This document shows positions 18,999 through 26,608 of a stretch of 39,396 bases of DNA, in pieces (the first letter of the stretch is position 1; every line of letters begins with the position of its first letter). The DNA comes from Pseudomonas entomophila (lineage in GTDB: Bacteria > Pseudomonadota > Gammaproteobacteria > Pseudomonadales > Pseudomonadaceae). Location of the stretch: assembly GCF_029478665.1 (NCBI RefSeq), contig NZ_JARPQB010000051.1, forward strand, positions 1 to 39,396. Reading direction: 5' to 3'. The notes beneath the pieces were generated by a model. The model did no database searches. It was not told where the DNA came from and saw only the letters and a list, made by a program, of their open reading frames with translations. A program made the position numbers and the translations under genes.

Positions 18999-19337
18999 GT
19001 CCATGATCTCCGCGGGTGGAATGAACATGATGGCAAATTTGTCGGCATCTTGCCGGGCCTGGATCACAGGCATGTGAAAGGGTGGGGGTGGTGACTGGCT
19101 GCTGCGAGGCAAATTCCGTAACATCGGCCCTCGAATTTCAGTCTCGCCCGCCCATTGATTTGGCACGACCCCTGTAGGTGCGGCTTTGGCCGCGATCAGC
19201 CGCGAAGCGGGTGCCGGGCACCGCGTTGCCTGCATCGCGGCTAAAGCCGCTCCTACAGAGGCCCCCAGCGCAGCCCGGAGGGCGGGCAATCTCCCACAAA
19301 GAAAGTGTTTTGCCTTCGCTTCCTGATCAGGACCCCC
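18999..19337. other. 339-bp divergent gap between the mini-secretin and SulP genes
   Basis: The gap separates two divergently transcribed genes, so it must hold both promoters, but I see no strong consensus boxes. Its main visible content is the inverted REP pair at 19172-19258, which lies nearer to the SulP gene. Confidence 0.5.
19172..19258. repeat. Inverted pair of REP elements
   Basis: A CTGTAGGTGCGGCTTTGGCC arm and an opposite GGCTAAAGCCGCTCCTACAG arm form an inverted pair with two mismatches. The spacer carries a further GGTGCCGGGCACC palindrome. The pair lies upstream of the SulP transporter gene. Confidence 0.88.
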
Positions 19338-20780
19338 ATGAAACCTGCTCGTCTACGTGCCGACCTGCTCGCCGGCCTTACCACCTCCTTCGCCCTGGTG
19401 CCCGAGTGCATCGCCTTCGCCCTGGTGGCCCACCTCAACCCGCTGATGGGCCTGTACGGCGCCTTCATCATCTGCACCCTGACCGCGCTGTTCGGCGGCC
19501 GCCCGGGCATGATCTCCGGCGCCGCCGGCTCCATGGCCGTGGTCATCGTCGCCCTGGTGGTGCAGCACGGTGCCCAGTACCTGTTGGCCACGGTGCTGCT
19601 CGGCGGGGTGGTGATGATCCTGTTCGGCGCGCTGCGCCTGGGCAAGCTGGTGCGGCTGGTGCCGTACCCGGTAATGCTCGGCTTCGTCAACGGCCTGGCC
19701 ATCGTCATCGCCCTGGCGCAGCTGGAGCACTTCAAGGAGGGCGAGCGCTGGCTCAGCGGCACGCCGCTGTACCTGATGATCGGCCTGGTGGCCTTGACCA
19801 TGCTGGTGGTCTACGTGCTGCCGAAGCTGACCCGCGCCGTGCCGCCCGCGCTGGTGGCGATCCTCGGTGTCGGCCTGTTGGTCTACCTGCTCGGCCTGCC
19901 GACGCGCACCCTGGGTGACATGGCGCATATCGCCGGGGGGCTGCCGCAACTGGCCCTGCCGGAGGTGCCCTGGAGCCTCGAGACGCTGAAGATCATCGCC
20001 CCCTATGCATTCCTGATGGCCATGGTCGGTCTGCTGGAAACCCTGCTGACCCTCAACCTCACCGACGAGATCACCGAGAGCCGCGGCTACCCGGACCGCG
20101 AATGCGTGGCACTGGGCGCGGCCAACATGGTCTCGGGCCTGTGCGGTGGCATGGGTGGTTGCGCGATGATCGGCCAGACCGTGATCAACCTCAGCTCCGA
20201 CGGGCGTGGGCGGCTTTCTGGCGTGGTAGCCGGGGTGATGATCCTGCTGTTCGTGCTGTTCCTGTCGCCGCTGATCGAGCGCATCCCGCTGGCGGCGCTG
20301 GTGGGCGTGATGTTCGTGGTCGCCCAGCAGACCTTCGCCTGGGCCTCCTTGCGGGTGCTGAACAAGGTGCCGGTGAGCGATGTGCTGGCGATCGTCGCGG
20401 TGACCGTGGTCACGGTGCTCACCGACCTGGCCATGGCGGTCATGTTCGGTATCGTCATCGCCGCGATCAATTTCGCCTGGCAGCATGCGCGGGAGCTGTA
20501 TGCCGACAGTCATGACGATGGCGAAGGCGGCAAGCGTTACCAGGTGCATGGCACACTGTTCTTTGCCTCGACCACGCCGTTCCTGAATCAGTTCGACCCG
20601 GCCAACGATCCGGCCAAGGTCACCCTGGATTGCCAGCATCTGAGCTTTGTCGATTACTCGGCGATTGCGGCGTTGCAGACCTTGCGCGAGCGCTATGCCA
20701 AGGCGGGCAAGCAGCTGCGGGTGGTGCACTTGTCGGAGCGCTGCAAGAAGCTGCTCAAGCGGGCTGGCGAGCAGCACTGA
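19338..20780 (+). CDS. SulP-family anion transporter with STAS domain
   Basis: This is an inner-membrane transporter of the SulP/SLC26 family. Residues of about 1-385 form the membrane domain. It opens with RADLLAGLTTSFALVPECIAFALVAHLNPLMGLYGAF, the SulP signature around the central substrate site, and has paired GLLETLLTLNLTDEIT...GLCGGMGGCAMIGQTVINL motifs near residues 232-285. Residues of about 395-478 form a cytoplasmic STAS domain (TLDCQHLSFVDYSAIAALQTL). The substrate cannot be deduced; relatives carry sulfate, bicarbonate or dicarboxylates. I use the ATG at 19338, since the frame upstream adds residues without conservation. It converges on fusB with a REP pair between them. Confidence 0.9.
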   Translation: MKPARLRADLLAGLTTSFALVPECIAFALVAHLNPLMGLYGAFIICTLTALFGGRPGMISGAAGSMAVVIVALVVQHGAQYLLATVLLGGVVMILFGALRLGKLVRLVPYPVMLGFVNGLAIVIALAQLEHFKEGERWLSGTPLYLMIGLVALTMLVVYVLPKLTRAVPPALVAILGVGLLVYLLGLPTRTLGDMAHIAGGLPQLALPEVPWSLETLKIIAPYAFLMAMVGLLETLLTLNLTDEITESRGYPDRECVALGAANMVSGLCGGMGGCAMIGQTVINLSSDGRGRLSGVVAGVMILLFVLFLSPLIERIPLAALVGVMFVVAQQTFAWASLRVLNKVPVSDVLAIVAVTVVTVLTDLAMAVMFGIVIAAINFAWQHARELYADSHDDGEGGKRYQVHGTLFFASTTPFLNQFDPANDPAKVTLDCQHLSFVDYSAIAALQTLRERYAKAGKQLRVVHLSERCKKLLKRAGEQH

Positions 20781-20794
20781 CCATTGTGCCGACT

Positions 20795-20862
20795 TCATCG
20801 CGGCTGAAGCCGCTCCTACAGAGGTCGCGTACCCCCTGTAGGAGCGGCTTCAGCCGCGATGA
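20795..20862. repeat. REP pair between convergent genes, likely bidirectional terminator
   Basis: A perfect 27-base inverted repeat (20795-20821 and 20836-20862) with a 14-base spacer fills the gap between the SulP stop and the fusB stop. The arms contain GCGGCTGAAGCCGCTCCTAC. With no other terminator on either side, it probably ends both transcripts. Confidence 0.9.
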
Positions 20863-20870
20863 GGCAAGCG

Positions 20871-22982
20871 CTATTCCCCGCGGTTCTTCTTGACGATGGC
20901 ATCGGCAATGCTCGCCGGTGCCTCGGCATAGCGAGTGAACTCCATCGTGTAGCTGGCCCGGCCCTGGGTCATCGAGCGCATCGAGGTGGCGTAACCGAAC
21001 ATCTCGCCCAGCGGTACCTCGGCGCGGATCACCTTGCCGGCCGGCGTCTCGTCGCCATCCTGGATCATCCCCCGGCGCCGGCTCAGGTCGCCCATGATGT
21101 CGCCCTGGTACTCCTCGGGTGTCACCACCTCGACTTTCATCACCGGTTCCAGCAGCACCGCGCCGCCCTTCTGCGACAGTTGCTTGGTGGCCATCGAGGC
21201 GGCGATCTTGTAGGCCATCTCGTTGGAGTCGACGTCGTGGTACGAGCCGTCGTACACCGCCGCTTTCAGGTTGATCAGCGGGTAGCCGGCGAGCACGCCG
21301 TTCTTCATCTGTTCCTCGATGCCTTTCTGGATGGCCGGGATGTACTCCCGGGGAACCACGCCGCCGACGATCTCGTTGATGAACTCCAGCCCTTCCTTGC
21401 CTTCATCGCCCGGGGCGAAACGGATCCAGCAATGGCCGTACTGGCCGCGACCGCCCGACTGGCGAACGAAGCGCCCCTCGATCTCGCAGGTGTTGCGGAT
21501 CTTCTCGCGGTAGGCCACCTGCGGTTTGCCGATGTTGGCCTCGACGTTGAATTCGCGGCGCATGCGGTCGACGATGATGTCCAGGTGCAGCTCGCCCATG
21601 CCCGAAATGATGGTCTGGCCGGTCTCTTCATCGGTCTTGACCCGGAACGACGGGTCTTCCTGGGCCAGCTTGCTCAAGGCGATGCCCATCTTCTCCTGGT
21701 CGCCCTTGGTCTTGGGCTCCACGGCCACCGAGATCACCGGGTCGGGGAAGTCCATGCGTTCGAGGATGATCGGCTTGTCGATGTCGCACAGGGTGTCGCC
21801 GGTGGTGACGTCCTTCATGCCGATCAGCGCGGCGATATCGCCGGCGCACACGTCCTTGATTTCGGCGCGCTGGTTGGCGTGCATCTGCACCATGCGGCCG
21901 ATGCGTTCCTTCTTGCCCTTGACCGAATTGAGCACGGCGTTGCCGGAGCTGAGCACGCCGGAATACACCCGGGCAAAGGTCAGGGTGCCGACAAACGGGT
22001 CGGTGGCGATCTTGAAGGCCAAGGCCGAGAACGGTTCCTTGTCGTCGGCGTGGCGCTCCAGGTGCTTGTCTTCGTGGTCCGGGTCGGTGCCCTTGATCGC
22101 CGGGATTTCGGAGGGGGCGGGGAGGTAGTCGATCACCGCGTCGAGCATCAGCGGCACGCCTTTGTTCTTGAATGAAGAGCCTAGGATGGTCGGCACGATT
22201 TCATTGGCGATGGTGCGCTGGCGCAGGGCTGCCTTGATTTCATCGATGGTCAGCTCCTCGCCGTCGAGGAATTTCATGGTCAGTTCGTCGTTGGCTTCGG
22301 CCGCCGCTTCGATCATGTGCGCGCGCCATTCATCGGCCAGTGCCTTGAGTTCGGCCGGAATCTCTTCTTCGCGATAGCTGGTGCCCTGGTCGGCGTCGTT
22401 CCAGTAGATGGCTTTCATCTTCACCAGGTCGATCTGCCCGGCGAAGTTCTCCTCGGCACCGATGGCCAGCTGGATCGGCACGGGGTGGTGCCCCAGGCGC
22501 TTGTCGATCTGCTTGACCACGCGCAGGAAGTCCGCGCCCTGGCGGTCCATCTTGTTGATGTAGGCCAGGCGCGGCACATGGTACTTGTTGGCCTGGCGCC
22601 ACACTGTCTCAGATTGCGGTTCGACGCCGTCGGCGCCGCTGAACACCACCACCGCGCCATCGAGCACGCGCAGCGAGCGTTCCACCTCGATGGTGAAGTC
22701 GACGTGGCCGGGGGTGTCGATGATGTTGAAGCGGTACTTGTCGGCGAACTGTTTGGTCGAGCCCTGCCAGAACGCGGTGGTGGCTGCCGATGTAATGGTG
22801 ATGCCGCGCTCCTGCTCCTGGGCCATCCAGTCCATGGTCGCGGCACCGTCGTGCACCTCGCCCATCTTGTGGTTGACCCCGGTGTAGAACAGGATCCGCT
22901 CGGTGGTGGTGGTCTTGCCGGCATCCACGTGGGCAACGATACCGATGTTGCGGTACAGCTCGATGGGGGTCGTGCGGGCCAT
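20871..22982 (-). CDS. fusB: Elongation factor G, second copy
   Basis: EF-G is the GTPase that drives translocation of tRNAs and mRNA on the ribosome and, with RRF, ribosome recycling. The 703-residue protein has all G motifs: AHVDAGKT (17-24), the switch-I region ERGITITSAATT (about 58-69), DTPGH (89-93) and NKMD (143-146), followed by domains II to V at normal length. I start at MARTTPIEL (22982), with an AGGTGA ribosome-binding site just upstream; a longer frame is not supported. No rpsL, rpsG or tuf genes are near, so this is the extra EF-G of Pseudomonas (the fusB/fusA2 type) and not the one in the str operon. The division of labour between the copies cannot be read from sequence. Confidence 0.93.
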   Translation of the reverse strand: MARTTPIELYRNIGIVAHVDAGKTTTTERILFYTGVNHKMGEVHDGAATMDWMAQEQERGITITSAATTAFWQGSTKQFADKYRFNIIDTPGHVDFTIEVERSLRVLDGAVVVFSGADGVEPQSETVWRQANKYHVPRLAYINKMDRQGADFLRVVKQIDKRLGHHPVPIQLAIGAEENFAGQIDLVKMKAIYWNDADQGTSYREEEIPAELKALADEWRAHMIEAAAEANDELTMKFLDGEELTIDEIKAALRQRTIANEIVPTILGSSFKNKGVPLMLDAVIDYLPAPSEIPAIKGTDPDHEDKHLERHADDKEPFSALAFKIATDPFVGTLTFARVYSGVLSSGNAVLNSVKGKKERIGRMVQMHANQRAEIKDVCAGDIAALIGMKDVTTGDTLCDIDKPIILERMDFPDPVISVAVEPKTKGDQEKMGIALSKLAQEDPSFRVKTDEETGQTIISGMGELHLDIIVDRMRREFNVEANIGKPQVAYREKIRNTCEIEGRFVRQSGGRGQYGHCWIRFAPGDEGKEGLEFINEIVGGVVPREYIPAIQKGIEEQMKNGVLAGYPLINLKAAVYDGSYHDVDSNEMAYKIAASMATKQLSQKGGAVLLEPVMKVEVVTPEEYQGDIMGDLSRRRGMIQDGDETPAGKVIRAEVPLGEMFGYATSMRSMTQGRASYTMEFTRYAEAPASIADAIVKKNRGE

Positions 22983-23050
22983 GGTCGGGTCACCTGTGGG
23001 TGAGGATTCTCCCAAGGTAGCAGAGCGGGAGAATCCTGCCGGGGCGACCG

Positions 23051-23479
23051 TCAGTCGGCGAGCACCTGCAATTGCCATTGGCCGTCGGCCTCGCGCGCCA
23101 GGCCGCTGGCCGGCAACAGGGCGAGCAGGCGCTCGTGCAGGGCGGCTTCGGTGAAGGCCTTCAGGGTGGTCATGTCCAGCGCGCCGACGGTGATCAGCTC
23201 GGCCTTGGTGTAGGACAGCCAGGCCTTCTTCAGGGCCATCAGCACGTCGCTGCCAGCGGTATTGGCGAAGCGGCGGTGCAGGGTGCGGCCTTCCAGTTCG
23301 AAGCTGTGGCGGTGTGTGTAGGTGCTTTCATCGCCGTTACCCTCGACGCAGCGGTGGCAGCGGCAGGGGCCGTCGCCGAAGGCATTGCGCAGGTAACTGT
23401 TGAAGTCCACGACGGGCTTGAGGGTCAGGCGTTTGTCGACCTCGAACAGGTCGGCGATCAGGGGTTGTTCGGCGCTCAC
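23051..23479 (-). CDS. Conserved hypothetical protein with CxCHxC motif
   Basis: The 142-residue protein does not match a family I can name. It starts at a GTG (VSAEQPLIADLFEVDK) with GAGG about 9 bases before it; there is no suitable ATG in frame. A cluster of possible metal ligands is visible: Cys39, Cys41, His42 and Cys44 (PCRCHRC), then His56 and His58 (YTHRHS). The rest looks like a soluble alpha/beta protein without a signal peptide or membrane segment. It lies 68 bases upstream of fusB on the same strand, so the two may be co-transcribed. A zinc-binding role is only inferred. Confidence 0.75.
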   Translation of the reverse strand: MSAEQPLIADLFEVDKRLTLKPVVDFNSYLRNAFGDGPCRCHRCVEGNGDESTYTHRHSFELEGRTLHRRFANTAGSDVLMALKKAWLSYTKAELITVGALDMTTLKAFTEAALHERLLALLPASGLAREADGQWQLQVLAD

Positions 23480-23581
23480 TCGGTATCCTCGCGTGGTGTG
23501 GCGTGCATCGGCGGGCACCCTAACAGATCGGGGCGGGGGAGGCCATGTGCATCGGCGGCGCCTATGGGCAATGCGCCAATC

Positions 23582-23605
23582 GGTAGGAGCCTGCTTGCCG
23601 GCGAA
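23582..23605. repeat. Single REP-type element
   Basis: The core TAGGAGCCTGCTTGCCGGCG matches the REP family seen elsewhere in the window. It lies in the divergent gap between the Cys/His protein and the 100-residue hypothetical protein. Confidence 0.65.
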
Positions 23606-23685
23606 CAGGTCGGTGCAGACAACGAGGTGTTGCTGCCGTACCCTAGGCGCCGTTCTGCCATCCACTCCACCCGAGGTAACCCCGC

Positions 23686-23988
23686 TTGAGCACCAAGTAC
23701 CCGTACATCGCCACCGTGACCGTCAGCGCCGAAGACCGTGGGGGCGATACCGAGGCTTCGGAAAACACCGACATGCGTGTCGGCCTCGAGGCGGTGACCG
23801 AAGTCCTGAAGAAGGTGCATTTCGTCGGTACGCTCGCGGCACCGGAAAAAGGCGCCACGCACATCTGTGTCACGCTGGAGAACGGCCTGACCTACTACGG
23901 CCTGATCGTCAACGGCCACGCCGAACTCGAAGGCGGCTGGATTGCCTTCGAATGCGACATGCCCACCCCTGAAGAGCTGGGCTTGTAA
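23686..23988 (+). CDS. Conserved hypothetical protein, 100 residues
   Basis: I do not recognise a named family. The product is soluble and acidic, with a predicted strand-rich core (YPYIATVTVSAEDRG near the start, ATHICVTLENGLTYYGLIVNGHAELEGGWIAFECDM near the end) and one helix in the middle (VGLEAVTEVLKKV). It resembles the small phage-related Gp49-like or DUF proteins of Pseudomonas only in general shape. The start is a TTG preceded by GAGG at about 10 bases. Its stop lies 2 bases from the stop of the convergent aminotransferase gene, with no terminator between. Confidence 0.75.
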   Translation: MSTKYPYIATVTVSAEDRGGDTEASENTDMRVGLEAVTEVLKKVHFVGTLAAPEKGATHICVTLENGLTYYGLIVNGHAELEGGWIAFECDMPTPEELGL

Positions 23989-23990
23989 CC

Positions 23991-25235
23991 CTACTTCAGC
24001 TCGGCCAGGCACTGCTCGAGGATATCCAGCCCCTCTTCGAGCACCTCGCCCTCGATGGTCAGGGGGGCCAACAGGCGGATGATGTGCCGTGCCTTGCCGC
24101 TGGGCATCAGTAGCAGGCCTCTGTCCCGGGCGGCCTCCAGCACCTTGGCCAGTAATGCGGGCGCCGGGCTGCCGTCGGCATTGACGAACTCGATGCCGCG
24201 CATGGCGCCCACGCCTGTCAGGCGGCCGATAAACGGATAAGCCGTCTTCCAGCGCTGCGCGCGGTGGACGATGGCCTGCTCCTGGCGCTCGCCCCAGGTG
24301 GCGATGTGCTCATCCGTCATCTGCGCAAGGCTGGCCAGGGCCGCCGCGCAGGCGATCGGGTTGCCGGAATAGGTGCCACCCAGGCCGCCCTTGGGCAACG
24401 CGTCCACGATTGCCCGACGACCAACCACCGCACCCAGGGGCATACCCCCGGCAATGCTCTTGGCGAGCAACAACAGGTCCGGCTCTACCCCCAACCGCGA
24501 GAATGCGAAGCGCTGCCCGGTACGCCCGAAACCGGACTGGATCTCATCGATGATGACCAGGATCCCGTGCTCGTCGCAGAAGCGCCGCAATGCCTGGGCA
24601 AAGGTCGGCTCCAGAGCGAGAAAGCCGCCTTCGCCTTGCACCGGTTCGAAGATGAAGGCTGCCACGTCCTCCACCGCCAGCTCGACGCTGAACAGCCGGT
24701 CCATGGCCTGCAACGCCTGTTCGCAGGTGACCCCGGTGTCGGGACTGGGGTAGGGCAGGTGGTAGACCGGGCCAGGCAGTTCACCGACCCGTTGCTTGTA
24801 GGGCGCGACCTTGCCGTTGAGGTTGAGGGTGGCCAGGGTACGGCCGTGGAAGCCGCCGTCGAAGGCGATGATGGCGCGTTTGCCGGTGGCCGCGCGGGCC
24901 ATCTTCAGGGCGTTTTCCGCCGCTTCCGCACCGCTGTTGGTGAGCATGCCCGCCACGGGATAGCTGACCGGGACGAACTCGCCCAGGCGTGCCATCAGTT
25001 CGAGGTAAGGGCCATGGGGGGCGGCATTGAAGGCGTAGTGGGTCAGGCGCGTGGCCTGGGCCTGTATCGCCTCGACCACCGCCGGGTTGCAGTGGCCCAG
25101 GTTGAGCACGCCGATGCCGCCGACGAAGTCGATGTAGCGCTTGCCAGCGGTGTCCCAGACTTCAGCGTTGCGGCCATGGGAAAGTGTGATCGGGTGAACG
25201 ATGGCGATGGAGTGGCTGATACTTTCCTGGTTCAT
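23991..25235 (-). CDS. Class III aminotransferase, 4-aminobutyrate aminotransferase-like
   Basis: This PLP enzyme transfers an omega-amino group, probably from GABA or a similar compound, to 2-oxoglutarate. The 414-residue protein has the class III signatures: TNSGAEAAENALKMAR (residues 99-114), the GFHGRT loop (128-133), Asp230 in IIDEIQSGFGRTG that holds the PLP pyridine nitrogen, and Lys259 in LLAKSIAGGMPLGA as the Schiff-base lysine. I use the ATG at 25235; a GTG two codons upstream is possible. Next to it are a LysR regulator (same strand) and a divergent GabP-like permease. No semialdehyde dehydrogenase is nearby. The exact substrate is unsure; ornithine-type enzymes look similar. Confidence 0.9.
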   Translation of the reverse strand: MNQESISHSIAIVHPITLSHGRNAEVWDTAGKRYIDFVGGIGVLNLGHCNPAVVEAIQAQATRLTHYAFNAAPHGPYLELMARLGEFVPVSYPVAGMLTNSGAEAAENALKMARAATGKRAIIAFDGGFHGRTLATLNLNGKVAPYKQRVGELPGPVYHLPYPSPDTGVTCEQALQAMDRLFSVELAVEDVAAFIFEPVQGEGGFLALEPTFAQALRRFCDEHGILVIIDEIQSGFGRTGQRFAFSRLGVEPDLLLLAKSIAGGMPLGAVVGRRAIVDALPKGGLGGTYSGNPIACAAALASLAQMTDEHIATWGERQEQAIVHRAQRWKTAYPFIGRLTGVGAMRGIEFVNADGSPAPALLAKVLEAARDRGLLLMPSGKARHIIRLLAPLTIEGEVLEEGLDILEQCLAELK

Positions 25236-25288
25236 GTGCACGCGGCCTGTTGTTCGAATAAGTCATTATCGAAACGTGCCGGGTCTAT

Positions 25289-25304
25289 ATTTCGCAAACG
25301 AATT
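25289..25304. promoter_or_regulatory. Possible operator upstream of the aminotransferase gene
   Basis: TTCG-N4-CGAA forms a small dyad inside an AT-rich stretch about 55-70 bases upstream of the aminotransferase start. A GATAAT (-10-like) lies between it and the gene with no good -35 box, as is common for promoters activated by LysR proteins. The assignment to the adjacent LysR is an inference. Confidence 0.3.
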
Positions 25305-25367
25305 AATTGATTGCAGTCATTCCTTTAATTCGTGATTAAGGCTGGAGCGGTGTTGCTGTTGCTGGCC

Positions 25368-25396
25368 TCATCGCGGGTAAACCCGCTCCTACAGGT
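25368..25396. repeat. Single REP-type element
   Basis: CGCGGGTAAACCCGCTCCTA is a REP-type palindrome with the usual CTCCTACAG end. It lies between the LysR gene and the aminotransferase gene, and may separate their transcripts. Confidence 0.75.
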
Positions 25397-25457
25397 CTCC
25401 CACAGCCTTCGGCTTGTCTGGGGGGATTTGCCCGCGAAGGGGCCTGTACAAGCGACA

Positions 25458-26354
25458 TCAACTCCCCTCGGCCACCCGCTCGCGAATCCACTGCACGAAT
25501 GCCCGCACCTTGGGTACCTCGGCCGCATGCTCGGCATGGGCCATGAAATGCCGGCCGTTGCTCGCCAGCGGATGATCCCAGGCCACCACCAGCTTGCCCT
25601 CTGCCAGCTCTTCGGCCACGAGATAGCGTGGAATGAGGGCGATGCCGCAACCGGCGATGGCGGCGCGGATGCACAGGTAGAACGTGTCGAAGCGTGGCCC
25701 GTGGTAACTGTTCTGGCTGTGCAGGCCCAGGCCCAGAAACCACTCGTGCCAAGCCTCCGGGCGCGAGGCGCATTGCAGCAGGCGGTGTTCGGCCAGGGTC
25801 TCTGCGCTGGCCAGGCGACGTTGCGCCAGCAAGCTTGGCGCGCAGACCGGCACCACCTCTTCACTGAACAGCTCGATGCAGGTTGCCCCCGGCCAGGTGC
25901 CCTGGCCGAAGAAAAAGGCGATGTCGGCCTTGGCCTGCACCAGGTCGAAGGGCTCGAGCTCGTTGCGGATATCCAGGTGGATGCGCGGGTGGCGATCGCC
26001 GAAGCCCTTGAGCCTGGGCACCAGCCAGCGCGCGCCGAAGGTGGGCTGGGTGGCGATGCACAGCACTTCGGTCTCGTCGCCGTAGCTGAGGATGTAGCGG
26101 CTGGAGATGTCGATCTGGGTGAGGATCTTGTTCACTTCGGCCAGGTACAGCGCGCCCGCCGGGGTCAGGTGCAGGCGCCTGCGGATGCGCTGGAACAGCG
26201 GGTGGGCCAGCATCTCCTCGAGCTGCGCCACCTGCTTGCTGACCGCGCTCTGGGTCAGGTGCAGTTCCTGCGCGGCACGGGTGAAGCTCAGGTGGCGGGC
26301 TGCGGCCTCGAAGCATTGCAGGGCGGTGGTGGAGGGCATCAGGCGTCTGGACAT
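25458..26354 (-). CDS. LysR-family transcriptional regulator (GcvA-like)
   Basis: The 298-residue protein has an N-terminal winged helix-turn-helix (residues of about 6-65: LQCFEAAARHLSFTRAAQELHLTQSAVSKQVAQLEEML) and a C-terminal LysR effector domain (about 93-295). The sequence belongs to the GcvA-like group. It lies between the aminotransferase gene (same strand) and the divergent permease gene, the usual arrangement for a regulator of its neighbours. It likely controls both by binding in the 254-bp divergent gap and before the aminotransferase gene. The inducer is unknown, presumably the omega-amino acid that is transported. Confidence 0.92.
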   Translation of the reverse strand: MSRRLMPSTTALQCFEAAARHLSFTRAAQELHLTQSAVSKQVAQLEEMLAHPLFQRIRRRLHLTPAGALYLAEVNKILTQIDISSRYILSYGDETEVLCIATQPTFGARWLVPRLKGFGDRHPRIHLDIRNELEPFDLVQAKADIAFFFGQGTWPGATCIELFSEEVVPVCAPSLLAQRRLASAETLAEHRLLQCASRPEAWHEWFLGLGLHSQNSYHGPRFDTFYLCIRAAIAGCGIALIPRYLVAEELAEGKLVVAWDHPLASNGRHFMAHAEHAAEVPKVRAFVQWIRERVAEGS

Positions 26355-26608
26355 GGCGAGGTGTTACCCAGCGAAAATGGAAGAAGTTCAATCCGTCAGG
26401 GAATGATGTGCTTCGAAAAGGTCGTTTGTTGAGTCGGCGCCATAGATTAATACTGACCTGGATCAACAATGACAACCGATTGTTCGTAGAGGAGGGAAAG
26501 TTAGCGACCGGCGTTTCACAACAACAAGAACGAGCAACTCCGACCTACAGAATTCTGCTTCTACTTTCAGTCGTCCTTAGTGGCGGCCGACCCATTCGAG
26601 GGTTCCCC

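Noticed and set aside
25235..25241. GTG start of the aminotransferase two codons before the ATG
   Set aside because: Both starts are possible; I kept the ATG because ATG is the more common start and the ribosome-binding site is weak for either.
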